Source of the DNA: Lysobacterales bacterium
Lineage (GTDB): Bacteria > Pseudomonadota > Gammaproteobacteria > Xanthomonadales > SZUA-36
Assembly (NCBI GenBank): GCA_029859645.1
Contig: JAOUCS010000027.1
Span: 1 to 33,255 of the forward strand
DNA: 33,255 nucleotides
Reading direction: 5' to 3'
Shown here: positions 8,302 through 16,329 of the stretch, piece after piece
How positions within the stretch are numbered: the stretch's first letter is position 1
How the letters are laid out: every line of letters begins with the position of its first letter
The notes under the pieces: model-generated
Seen by the model: only the letters and a program-made list of their open reading frames with translations
Told to the model about the DNA's origin: nothing
Databases searched by the model: none
Translations under genes and position numbers: made by a program

Positions 8302-9471
8302 ATGAGCAACCACCTGATGTGTACGTATGCGCCCTTACCCGTGGCCTTCGTTCGCGGAGAAGGCGCCTGGCTTTGGGACGAAAACGGCAAACGCTATCTC
8401 GACGCGATCAGCGGCCTGGGAGTCTGTGCCCTGGGACACGCCCACCCGGCGCTGGCCCGGGTGATTTCGGAACAGGCTTCAACGCTGATACATACCGGCA
8501 ACCTGTTCCGGATTCCATGGCAGGAAACCCTGGCCGACCGGCTCGCCGCAATCACCGGGATGGAGCGGGTTTTTTTCGGCAATTCCGGAGCAGAAGCCAT
8601 CGAATGCGCGCTGAAAATCACGCGGCTCATGGGTCATCAAAAAGGCATCGACAATCCTGGCGTGGTAGTCATGGATCACAGTTTTCATGGTCGCACCATG
8701 GCCGCCCTGTCCGCCACCGGCAACCGCAAGGTACAGGCGGGGTTCGAGCCACTGGTCAGCGGCTTTGTCCGGGCGCCTTTCAATGATTTCGAAGCGATCG
8801 AAACCATCGCCCAACGCAATCATGACATCACCGCCGTGTTGCTGGAGCCGATCCAGGGCGAAGCCGGCATCCGTGTCCCGGAACCGGGCTTCCTGGCAAA
8901 ACTCAGGGCGCTATGTAACGAACAGGGCTGGTTGTTGATCGTCGACGAAATCCAGTCCGGACTGTGTCGCACCGGGCGCTGGTACGCACACCAGCACGAG
9001 GAAATCCGGCCCGATATCCTGACCACCGCAAAAGCGCTCGCCAACGGCTTGCCGATTGGCGCCTGTGTTGCGCGAGGCCCTGCGGCAGATGCGCTCTCTC
9101 CCGGAAGCCATGGATCAACCTTCGGCGGCAACCCGTTGGTCAGCCGCGCCGCCTGCACTGTACTCGACATCATGGAAGCCGATCAGCTGCCGGAACGGGC
9201 GGCTGCGGCTGGTGATCGAATGATGACCGCGTTCCATCAGCGCCTGGGCAGCCATGGCGGCGTGCGAGATATTCGGGGCAAAGGCCTGATGATCGGCATC
9301 GAACTCGAAGTGGAGGCTAACGCTCTCAAAAACCGGGCCATGGAGAGAGGAGTCCTGCTGAACATTACTCAAAACCGGGTGATTCGCCTGTTGCCCCCGT
9401 TGATCATCGACGACGAACAGGTTGACGAAATATCCGATGTGGTCTGTACCCTAGTCGAAGAGTTTGGCTGA
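8302..9471 (+). CDS. argD: Acetylornithine aminotransferase (class III)
   Basis: This is a PLP-dependent class III aminotransferase (389 aa) that should convert N-acetylglutamate semialdehyde to acetylornithine in arginine biosynthesis; many such enzymes also act on succinyldiaminopimelate. Motifs seen: GNSGAEAIECALK (phosphate loop), DHSFHGRTMAALSATG, EPIQGEAG, VDEIQSGLCRTG (PLP-ring Asp), TTAKALANGLPIG with the Schiff-base Lys244, and HGSTFGGNPLVS. Length and motif spacing match ArgD rather than longer omega-transaminases. It could serve instead as the catabolic AstC, but no other ast gene is near. The 3' end overlaps purK by 21 bases in convergent orientation. Confidence 0.85.
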   Translation: MSNHLMCTYAPLPVAFVRGEGAWLWDENGKRYLDAISGLGVCALGHAHPALARVISEQASTLIHTGNLFRIPWQETLADRLAAITGMERVFFGNSGAEAIECALKITRLMGHQKGIDNPGVVVMDHSFHGRTMAALSATGNRKVQAGFEPLVSGFVRAPFNDFEAIETIAQRNHDITAVLLEPIQGEAGIRVPEPGFLAKLRALCNEQGWLLIVDEIQSGLCRTGRWYAHQHEEIRPDILTTAKALANGLPIGACVARGPAADALSPGSHGSTFGGNPLVSRAACTVLDIMEADQLPERAAAAGDRMMTAFHQRLGSHGGVRDIRGKGLMIGIELEVEANALKNRAMERGVLLNITQNRVIRLLPPLIIDDEQVDEISDVVCTLVEEFG

Positions 9472-10605
9472 CAATTCCGGGAATTCACCACCGGCCAGCT
9501 CTGCCAGCCGGCGAGCGCTCAGCTCCAGCTGTTCAGCGCTGTCAGCCGTTAATGTGGCGTGGCCTATCTTGCGGCCGGGCCGCGGGGATTTGCCGTAGTC
9601 ATGCCAATGCAAACCCGGTATTTCCAGGGCGCGATCACGGTCGGGTAATTCGCCAATCCAGTTGAACATCAGGCTATGGCTGGTCATGCCGGTCTCGCCC
9701 AGCGGCAAGCCGGTGATCGCCCTGACGTGGTTCTCAAACTGGGAGCAGGCAGCGCCGTCAATCGTCCAGTGACCGGAATTATGCACCCTTGGCGCAAACT
9801 CATTGGCCAGCAACTGCCCCCTGGAAACAAAAAACTCGATGGTCAGAACCCCCCGATAGTCGAGATGTTCCAGCAAAGCCTGCATTTTCTGCTCTGCTTC
9901 GGACTGCAGCGCATCATCGAAGCCCCCTGGCCTGCTGAGCATCAGGATGCCATTTGAGTGCACATTCCGGGTCAATGGCCAGGTTCGTGTTTCACCGCCC
10001 AGACCCCGCACGGCGACCAGCGAGCACTCAGCCTCAAAAGGCACAAACGCCTCCAGCACCAGCTCAAAGTCGCCCAGCTTCTGCCAGGCCCTTTCCAGGT
10101 CTTCCTGGTCACGCAATACAACCTGGCCCTTGCCGTCATAGCCCAACCTGCGGGTCTTCAAAACCGCCGGATAACCTAGCTTTTCCAGGCCCTCCAGCAG
10201 ATCCGTCCGGCCGGAAACCAGGTGGTATGGAGCAACATTGATACCCAGGCTGTTGAGCAGAGCTTTTTCTTCTGCGCGGTCCTGACCGGCGCCCAGTGCG
10301 TTCGGAGCCGGATACAGGGCACACTTTTCCGTCAATGCACTCGCGGTCTGCCGGGATACATTTTCAAAATCAAAGGTCGCCACGTCAACGCGTTCAGCGA
10401 GTTCCCGCGCCGCTTCGCTATCGTCAAACCCGGCTTGCAGAAGCTCGCCGGTGGCGCCGGCACAGGCGTCTGCGGAAGGATCCAGGAACAGGAACTGAAA
10501 ACCCAGCGGAATTCCGGCCAGGCCAAGCATCCGGCCCAGTTGCCCGCCACCCAGTACACCAATTCTTGCGGGCCGGGAATTCGGCCGCTTGGGTAACCCG
10601 GTCAC
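9451..10605 (-). CDS. purK: N5-carboxyaminoimidazole ribonucleotide synthase
   Basis: This ATP-grasp enzyme of purine synthesis uses ATP and bicarbonate to make N5-CAIR from AIR, the substrate of PurE. The nucleotide-fold start IGVLGGGQLGRMLGLAG lies about 15 residues in. ATP-grasp blocks include KTRRLGYDGKGQVV, LEAFVPFEAECSLV, EFFVSRGQLLANEFAPRVHN and the SQFENHVRAITGLPLG tail. The frame stays open well into purE, but the true start is probably GTG 10605, just after the purE stop at 10610-10612, giving 384 aa; an AGGG nine bases upstream supports it. Translation is likely coupled to purE. Confidence 0.93.
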   Translation of the reverse strand: MTGLPKRPNSRPARIGVLGGGQLGRMLGLAGIPLGFQFLFLDPSADACAGATGELLQAGFDDSEAARELAERVDVATFDFENVSRQTASALTEKCALYPAPNALGAGQDRAEEKALLNSLGINVAPYHLVSGRTDLLEGLEKLGYPAVLKTRRLGYDGKGQVVLRDQEDLERAWQKLGDFELVLEAFVPFEAECSLVAVRGLGGETRTWPLTRNVHSNGILMLSRPGGFDDALQSEAEQKMQALLEHLDYRGVLTIEFFVSRGQLLANEFAPRVHNSGHWTIDGAACSQFENHVRAITGLPLGETGMTSHSLMFNWIGELPDRDRALEIPGLHWHDYGKSPRPGRKIGHATLTADSAEQLELSARRLAELAGGEFPELSAKLFD

Positions 10606-10609
10606 AGCT

Positions 10610-11107
10610 TTAAGCCCTGCTCGGGTCTGGCTGGGACAGCACCGCTTCGGTCCTGGCGTTTCTGAAAGCTTCCAGCGCAGACCTGACTTCGGGTGATGTG
10701 TTACCGATGATCGCTGCCGCCAGCAGCGCCGCATTGGTCGCTCCGGCTGCGCCGATGGCCAGCGTGCCCACCGGGATGCCGGCCGGCATCTGCGCAATGG
10801 ACAGCAGGGAATCCATGCCGTTCAGTGCTCTCGATTGCACCGGGACCCCCAGCACCGGGACAACGGTTTTTGCCGCTACCATACCCGGTAAATGTGCCGC
10901 GCCGCCTGCACCGGCAATGATCACCTGCAATCCCCTCGCGGCCGCCTGTTCTGCGTATTCAAACATACGATCGGGCGTCCGGTGGGCGGACACCACGCGT
11001 GTCTCGCAGGGGACACCGAGCTTGTCCAATGTATCTGCGGCGTTTTTCATCGTGTCCCAGTCTGACTGGGAGCCCATGATGATGCCGACGAGCACTTGAT
11101 TACTCAC
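10610..11107 (-). CDS. purE: N5-carboxyaminoimidazole ribonucleotide mutase
   Basis: This is the class I PurE mutase (165 aa), which moves the carboxyl group of N5-CAIR to make CAIR. Family motifs are GSQSDWDTM near the N-terminus, SAHRTPDRM with the conserved His, [11 protein letters not shown], and the [15 protein letters not shown] block. I chose GTG 11107: it starts the usual short N-terminus and has AAGGA nine bases upstream, while the in-frame TTG at 11125 has none. purK follows after five bases, so both come from one transcript. It is divergent from the Trm112-like gene across about 80 bases, which must hold both promoters. Confidence 0.95.
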   Translation of the reverse strand: MSNQVLVGIIMGSQSDWDTMKNAADTLDKLGVPCETRVVSAHRTPDRMFEYAEQAAARGLQVIIAGAGGAAHLPGMVAAKTVVPVLGVPVQSRALNGMDSLLSIAQMPAGIPVGTLAIGAAGATNAALLAAAIIGNTSPEVRSALEAFRNARTEAVLSQPDPSRA

Positions 11108-11116
11108 TGATCCGTT

Positions 11117-11121
11117 TCCTT
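11117..11121 (-). promoter_or_regulatory. Ribosome binding site deciding the purE start
   Basis: On the minus strand these bases read AAGGA and lie nine bases before GTG 11107. They favour that start over the in-frame TTG at 11125. Confidence 0.6.
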
Positions 11122-11186
11122 TCAATGCGTAAAATACAAGCCGGATATTGTACCATGGGCATCTGCCTGTTTATTCGGAGCCTGAT

Positions 11187-11453
11187 ATGCCTATCGACGG
11201 GAAACTACTGGAAATACTCTGCTGCCCGGTCAGCAAAACGCCGCTGACCCGACTGTCGGCAAGGCGCCTGAAATTTCTCAACCAGGCGATCGCTGACGGC
11301 ACTGTACAGACCGTCCGTGGCGAGACGGTCAGCCAGTCCCTGCGCGAAGCCCTGGTCACCGAAGATTCAAAAGTCATCTATCCCGTTATTGACGATATCC
11401 CCGTCCTGCTGGAAGACCGGGGTATCGGCACCACGCAATTCCAGGATTTCTGA
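11187..11453 (+). CDS. Trm112-like (YcaR-type) small protein
   Basis: This 88-aa protein belongs to the Trm112/UPF0434 family. It opens with LLEILCCPVSKTPL, matching the family's LLEIL.CP.....L, and ends with YPVIDDIPVLLED, the highly conserved tail. Eukaryotic and archaeal Trm112 activate methyltransferases; the bacterial role is not established. Compared with E. coli YcaR it has a longer middle (residues about 25-55), and the second Cys of the usual CPxC is Ser here, so a complete zinc site is unlikely. ATG 11187 with GGAG six bases upstream is clear. The stop overlaps the nadC start (ATG at 11453), so the two are coupled. Confidence 0.85.
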   Translation: MPIDGKLLEILCCPVSKTPLTRLSARRLKFLNQAIADGTVQTVRGETVSQSLREALVTEDSKVIYPVIDDIPVLLEDRGIGTTQFQDF

Positions 11454-12175
11454 TGGGTGAATCTTTCCTGTCCCTGGTGGTGGACGAGGTCGCCAGGGCC
11501 CTGGAGGAGGACATCGGCAGCGGGGATTGCACCGCAATGCTGATCCCCGGCGCAAACGAACTTCAGACCCGGCTGGTCTGCCGGGAACGGGCGGTGCTCT
11601 GTGGCAAGCCCTGGTTTGAAGAGACTTTTCGTCAATTGGACACCGGTATCGCGATCAATTGGTTTGCCGGTGATGGCGATACCATCAGCGCAAACCAGGA
11701 GATCTGCCGCATCGAAGGGCCGGCGCGGGCCCTGCTCAGCGGCGAGAGAACCGCCATCAATTTCCTGCAAACCCTGTCAGGCACCGCCACTCGGGCCAGG
11801 CAATACGTGGACGCGGTGGCAGGCACCGGGGTGACCATCCTGGATACGCGCAAAACCCTGCCGGGGCTCAGGCTGGCACAAAAGTACGCGGTGCGTTGCG
11901 GAGGTGCTGAAAACCACAGGACGGGCCTGTTCGACGCAATTTTGATCAAGGAAAACCATATCTCCGCCGCGGGCTCGATCAGCGCTGCCGTCAAGGAAGC
12001 TCATCGAAAGTTCCCCGATTTATTGTGTGAAGTCGAAGTCGAGAATCTTGAACAACTCGAGCAGGCCTGCCTGGCGGGTGCTCAACGCGCATTGCTGGAT
12101 AATTTCGATAACGATCAGTTGACGGGCGCCGTGTCACGCTACAAGGGAAAAATCGGCCTGGAGGCTTCGGGCTGA
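11453..12175 (+). CDS. nadC: Quinolinate phosphoribosyltransferase, cut short by an in-frame TGA
   Basis: NadC converts quinolinate and PRPP to nicotinate mononucleotide in NAD synthesis. The N-terminal and central parts are intact: DIGSGDCTA near residue 20, ERTAINFLQTLSGTAT, DTRKTLPGLRLAQKYAV and CGGAENHRTGLFDAILIKEN are all canonical active-site blocks. After LEASG the frame meets TGA at 12173-12175, where homologues have Gly in an SGG(V/I) phosphate-binding loop. The same frame then continues with a perfect NadC ending for 36 codons (see next entry). The 240-aa product would lack the last barrel strand and phosphate site and should be inactive. The cause may be a real nonsense mutation, or a G-to-T error in the sequence (GGA to TGA). 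Confidence 0.85.
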   Translation: MGESFLSLVVDEVARALEEDIGSGDCTAMLIPGANELQTRLVCRERAVLCGKPWFEETFRQLDTGIAINWFAGDGDTISANQEICRIEGPARALLSGERTAINFLQTLSGTATRARQYVDAVAGTGVTILDTRKTLPGLRLAQKYAVRCGGAENHRTGLFDAILIKENHISAAGSISAAVKEAHRKFPDLLCEVEVENLEQLEQACLAGAQRALLDNFDNDQLTGAVSRYKGKIGLEASG

Positions 12176-12286
<111 letters not shown>

Positions 12287-12291
12287 CAGGG

Positions 12292-13695
12292 TCAGCCCGG
12301 AAGCAGTTTTCCGGGATTGAAGATTCCAGCCGGATCGAACACTTTCTTGAGTTCTTTCATCAGGCCTATCTCCACGCTGGAACGGGTCCTGTCCAGCCAG
12401 GGTTGTTTCAACAGGCCGATGCCATGCTCGGCGGATATGCTGCCTCCCAGTTCCCGGGTCAGTGCATAAGTGTGTTCGCTGATCTCGTGTGACCTCGCTT
12501 CGAAGGCCTGTAAATCCAGGGTTTCAGGTTTCAGGATGTTCATGTGCAGGTTGCCGTCACCGATGTGGCCATACCAGACAACTTCAAACTCGGGACAAAT
12601 TTCGTTCATCAGCCGGTTCATGCGGCGAAGGAATTCCGGAACCCTGGATACTCGAACTGACAAGTCATTCTTGTAAGGCGGAAAATGACTGATCGATTCT
12701 GAAATCCCCTCCCGGTAGCGCCACAACTCCTTCATCTGTCTCTGGTTCTGGCTGATCACCCCGTCTACCAGCCAGCCCTTTGCAGAACACTCTTCCAGAC
12801 ACGCCATTGCCCGTGATTCAGTCTGCTCGTCCGGGCAGTCAAACTCGGTCACGACGTATAGCGGACATACACTTGAAAGCGGCGCCGGCAAGCGATTTGC
12901 GTTCATCACGTGGTGCAGGGCGCGATCGGTCAGAAACTCGAAGGCCGACAGTTCCAGCCGGGATCGCAACTGCGCGAAGACCCGCATCAGGTTGTCCATG
13001 CTGTCAATGCCCAGCAACAGGACTTTTCCCGGAACCGGAGGATCCACCAGTTTCAATGTCGCTTCCACGATCAGGCCCAGTGTTCCTTCGCTGGCGATAA
13101 AGAGGTGTCGCAGATCATATCCCGTGGCGTTCTTCACCAGTCCACGATTGAGATCCAGCAATTCTCCGCGCCCGGTCACCACTTTGAGACCCACAACGCG
13201 ATCCCGGGTCAGGCCATACCGCAGCACGCGAATGCCTCCGGCATTGGTCGCGATATTGCCGCCAACCTGGCTGCTGCCCTCCGCAGCGAAGGAAACCGGG
13301 TAATAAAGACCCTTGTCCGCTGCCAGTTGCTGCACGGTCGCTGTATTGATACCCGGCTCCACAACAACGGTCCGATCAATTTCACTGAATTCCAGCACAT
13401 GGCGCATCCGGTCGAATGAAACCACCAGTTCTCCCGCAGCAGCAACTGCACCACCGCTGAGCCCGGTTCTTCCACCAGAAGGCACCAGCGGCAGTTGATT
13501 CTGCTCAGCGAACCGCACCAGGTCCTGTACCTGCCTGATCGAATCCGGAAATGCTATCGCCGCTGCTGCGGGTTCGCGGAAGCGCGTCCAGTCCTGACCA
13601 TGACTCTGCAGAACATCGGCTTCTGTGCTGAGATGCAATTCCGGGCAGGTGAGTGCAAGTTTGCGAATCCGCTGCTGGTCGTCGTTCGTGGCCAC
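12292..13695 (-). CDS. FAD-linked oxidoreductase, GlcD / D-2-hydroxyglutarate dehydrogenase type
   Basis: This flavoprotein (467 aa) of the VAO/PCMH family should oxidise a D-2-hydroxy acid such as D-2-hydroxyglutarate, D-lactate or glycolate. The FAD-binding domain is clear: PSGGRTGLSGGA near residue 75, EGSSQVGGNIATNAGG near 140, LRYG and the KNATGYDLRHLFIASEGTLG block near 190. The C-terminal FAD-oxidase domain has WYGHIGDGNLHMN and ISAEHGIGLLK, which carry the His/Glu residues that bind metal and substrate in D-2-hydroxyglutarate dehydrogenases. There is no C-terminal Fe-S domain. It begins with GTG and stands alone, convergent with nadC. The exact substrate cannot be read from sequence. 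Confidence 0.82.
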   Translation of the reverse strand: MATNDDQQRIRKLALTCPELHLSTEADVLQSHGQDWTRFREPAAAAIAFPDSIRQVQDLVRFAEQNQLPLVPSGGRTGLSGGAVAAAGELVVSFDRMRHVLEFSEIDRTVVVEPGINTATVQQLAADKGLYYPVSFAAEGSSQVGGNIATNAGGIRVLRYGLTRDRVVGLKVVTGRGELLDLNRGLVKNATGYDLRHLFIASEGTLGLIVEATLKLVDPPVPGKVLLLGIDSMDNLMRVFAQLRSRLELSAFEFLTDRALHHVMNANRLPAPLSSVCPLYVVTEFDCPDEQTESRAMACLEECSAKGWLVDGVISQNQRQMKELWRYREGISESISHFPPYKNDLSVRVSRVPEFLRRMNRLMNEICPEFEVVWYGHIGDGNLHMNILKPETLDLQAFEARSHEISEHTYALTRELGGSISAEHGIGLLKQPWLDRTRSSVEIGLMKELKKVFDPAGIFNPGKLLPG

Positions 13696-13807
13696 TTGAT
13701 GAAACTAATTCCTGAGCGACCTGAAAAGCAAGCTCCAATTTGCCCCGTGCAATCTTTTTTTCTGCGCCTATAATGGAGTCGAACCCAAAACCACCGGAAC
13801 GATAATC

Positions 13808-14881
13808 ATGCACCGAGGCCTGTTGCTCACACTTTTGATCTTTACTTCACCCCTTTTTGCCCAGGAGGGCGAGGACAGCGGGCCCAAGCCGGCCAAGCTG
13901 TTCTCCACCAATGACCCCTTGACGGTGACCATTACTGCCCCCTGGAAAAATATCGTCAAAGACGACAAAAACCAGGAGCCTTACCCGGCGAAGATTGAGT
14001 TCACGGACGACCTGAATAACCAGCAGACCCTGCCATTGAGCGTGTCCCGCCGCGGCTTGACACGGCAACGCGTCTGCGACTTCCCGCCAATCAAGCTGTA
14101 TTTCGAAAAACCCGATGTCAAGGGAACGGCCTTCCGTGGTCAGAAGAACATCAAAATGGTCACGCACTGCAAAAAATCCAGCCGTTACCAGCAGTATTAC
14201 ATCCTGGAAATGCTGGCCTACCGGATGTACAACCTGATCACGGATTACAGTTTTCGGGTCCGGCCTTTGAACATCACCTACGTTGACAGCGAGACGGGCA
14301 AAGTCGATGAAAACCGCTTTGCATTTTTGATCGAAGACGACAGCGACGTGGCCAAGCGGCACGACATGAAAAAACTCAGCGTGCCAAAAGTCAAACTTTC
14401 CTTGCTGGCGCCCGAAGTGATCAGCGATTATTCCCTGTTCCAGTTCATGATCGGCAACGTCGACTGGGCGGCCATGAGCGGTCCGAAACCGGATGAATGC
14501 TGTCACAACTCCAAGCTGATCGGCAGTGAGCCCCTGCAGGAAGGCGACAAAGTCTACCCTCTGCCCTATGATTTCGACTCGGCAGGGATCATCAACGCAC
14601 CTTATGCCGCACCGCATGAAAGCCTGCCGATTAAACGGGTGACCCAACGCCTGTACCGTGGCTATTGCCGCTACAACGACGGGTTGCCTGCGGCGCGAGA
14701 GAAGTCACTGACCCTGGAACAAGACATGTACGCCCTGCTCGATGACGAACCACTGCTGGATGACGGGACCCGCAAGACAGCCAAAAAGTACATTAAACAG
14801 TATTACGAACTGATCAAGAGTGACAAGGCATTCGAAAAAGATATAGCCGACGCATGCCGTGGCAAAAAACGGAGCAGCTGA
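13808..14881 (+). CDS. Secreted protein with remote CotH-like features
   Basis: I do not recognise this 357-aa family by name. A short signal peptide is evident (RGLLLTLLIFTSPLFA before QEG). The layout resembles CotH-type kinases: an Arg-rich block SRRGLTRQR near residue 80 followed by a KLYFEK strand, an ILEMLAYRMYNLIT helix, an FAFLIEDD strand, FQFMIGNVDWA with Asp219, then LPYDFDSAG with Asp255 and Asp257. These echo the GNxD and (W/Y)DxD metal and catalytic motifs of CotH. There are four Cys in the middle (CDF, HCKK, ECCH) that could form disulfides after export. The CotH link is my inference by eye. The gene is alone between two minus-strand genes. Confidence 0.6.
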   Translation: MHRGLLLTLLIFTSPLFAQEGEDSGPKPAKLFSTNDPLTVTITAPWKNIVKDDKNQEPYPAKIEFTDDLNNQQTLPLSVSRRGLTRQRVCDFPPIKLYFEKPDVKGTAFRGQKNIKMVTHCKKSSRYQQYYILEMLAYRMYNLITDYSFRVRPLNITYVDSETGKVDENRFAFLIEDDSDVAKRHDMKKLSVPKVKLSLLAPEVISDYSLFQFMIGNVDWAAMSGPKPDECCHNSKLIGSEPLQEGDKVYPLPYDFDSAGIINAPYAAPHESLPIKRVTQRLYRGYCRYNDGLPAAREKSLTLEQDMYALLDDEPLLDDGTRKTAKKYIKQYYELIKSDKAFEKDIADACRGKKRSS

Positions 14882-14910
14882 TCAAAAGCGATAAGGATTC
14901 GGACAAATAG

Positions 14911-16125
14911 TCATCCAGTAATGCCACAAACAGGCGGAACCTTTTTCTGGATCGGTTGATCCTGCTGTGTTTCAGCCTGGGTTTCTGACGGCGGCTCCAC
15001 CTCGACAGGATGACGAAGCCGTTCCAGTCGTTCCTGCAGGTAGGGGTTTTGCGGATGCAATGCAATGACCTGTTCCAGGTAGGTGATCTGATCAGCCTCC
15101 GCGGTGGGTAACGGTATTTTGCCGTTGGCGTAACCGGCGAACAGGCCATCCGGAGTGATTTCCAGGTAACCGATGTACCCGCCGTAGGCCCGGGCGATGC
15201 CGGTATCGATCATCACCACTTTACCTTCGTATTGTGGCCAGATCACTCCACTGGTAGGCGTGTGCCCTACCACGATGTGCTCAACCTCGTGGCGCGCCAG
15301 TATCGCGTCAACCGTTTCATCCAGTGCGACCGGATCAACACCGGAAAGTCCGCGGTACCAAAGGGGACCGAATTCATCTTCCAGGATTCCGGGCTGTCTC
15401 GGATCGAACTGGCGCAGATGACCCAGCACCTTCTCGGTCATCGAATCGAGCGAGTTCTCGCAATAAAACCCACTGATGCCGCCGTGCAGAAATATGGCGT
15501 TGTTGACACGAACGGCCACCTTGTTTTCAAGCACCCAGTTGGAAAACTCGCCTTCCGGATTCCAGGCGGGATCCCAGGCCTGGCGATGCTCGACCCACCC
15601 CAGGGGATGCTTGAGATTCCACTCTTCGCGAAAATTCTCCGGTAACGCAGCGAACGCTTCCGGGTCGTTCGCCTGTATGTTCTGAAGGTTGATTTCGAAT
15701 ACACGGTCGCGCAGCTTGGCAGAATTTTTGTTGACGAATGCCTCGAACTCTCCCTCGTGAACGTACCTGAGGTCGCCATAGACATTCATCGCTTCGTGAT
15801 TACCAATCAGGTTGTGCACACGACCGCCTTTCCTTTTGGCCTGCTTGCCCAGTTTCCTGATGTGTTCGATGATTCTCTGGGTATCCGGACCCCGGTCAGG
15901 GATATCGCCGGTCTGCACAAAATGCGCCTTGCCGCCGCTCCATTTTTCTTTCTTGTCAACCAGGCCTGCGGCTTGCAACGTGGCAATGTAATTATCGTAG
16001 TCGCCATGCAGGTCGCCAATCGCGACTATGCGCTCTACGCCCACCCATTGGAAGTCATCGATCTGCCTTGCCTCGGCAAATACCAGGCTGGTAGCAAGCA
16101 ACAAGGGTAAAATAATAATCTTCAC
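14911..16125 (-). CDS. Secreted metallophosphatase (PPP / Shelph-like)
   Basis: This is a calcineurin-like metallophosphoesterase (404 aa) with a signal peptide (KIIILPLLLATSLVFA), so it acts in the periplasm or outside. The PPP-type motifs are in order: GDLHGDY, GDIPDRGPDT, GNHEAMN, then HGGIS and VGHTPTSG. This spacing resembles the Shewanella-like (Shelph) protein phosphatases, though the substrate is unknown. The last about 35 residues are a Gln/Glu/Pro-rich tail ending CGITG. The frame is open further upstream, but GTG 16125 is chosen because GGAGG lies five bases before it and it starts the signal peptide. It is convergent with the CotH-like gene and divergent from the DUF3313 gene. Confidence 0.85.
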   Translation of the reverse strand: MKIIILPLLLATSLVFAEARQIDDFQWVGVERIVAIGDLHGDYDNYIATLQAAGLVDKKEKWSGGKAHFVQTGDIPDRGPDTQRIIEHIRKLGKQAKRKGGRVHNLIGNHEAMNVYGDLRYVHEGEFEAFVNKNSAKLRDRVFEINLQNIQANDPEAFAALPENFREEWNLKHPLGWVEHRQAWDPAWNPEGEFSNWVLENKVAVRVNNAIFLHGGISGFYCENSLDSMTEKVLGHLRQFDPRQPGILEDEFGPLWYRGLSGVDPVALDETVDAILARHEVEHIVVGHTPTSGVIWPQYEGKVVMIDTGIARAYGGYIGYLEITPDGLFAGYANGKIPLPTAEADQITYLEQVIALHPQNPYLQERLERLRHPVEVEPPSETQAETQQDQPIQKKVPPVCGITG

Positions 16126-16130
16126 GAATC

Positions 16131-16135
16131 CCTCC
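16131..16135 (-). promoter_or_regulatory. Ribosome binding site deciding the metallophosphatase start
   Basis: On the minus strand these bases read GGAGG, five bases before GTG 16125. They fix the start at the signal peptide and exclude the 38-codon upstream extension. Confidence 0.75.
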
Positions 16136-16329
16136 AAACCTCTTCGTACATACCCAAAAAAGACAGGCTCCCGGGCCTTAAGTTCGCTCTGACAGACCGC
16201 CCATTCCCTTTGACTCGGCGGGCGCCATCCACGAACCAAATCATAGCGCGTTTAAATGGACTTTGTAATTTCCATCAGAATAAACTGGTCTGTAGCTTAA
16301 GCAGTACAGCTTAAAAAAGGAATGTCTTG

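Noticed and set aside
10606-10797. Upstream extension of the purK frame into purE.
   Set aside because: The extension has no purK similarity and is out-of-frame purE sequence; GTG 10605 after the purE stop fits better.
12173-12175. Selenocysteine at the in-frame TGA of nadC.
   Set aside because: NadC has no known selenoprotein form, the position is a loop Gly and not a redox site, and no selenocysteine insertion hairpin was evident just downstream.
16126-16239. Upstream extension of the metallophosphatase frame.
   Set aside because: It would bury the signal peptide, whereas GTG 16125 has GGAGG five bases before it.
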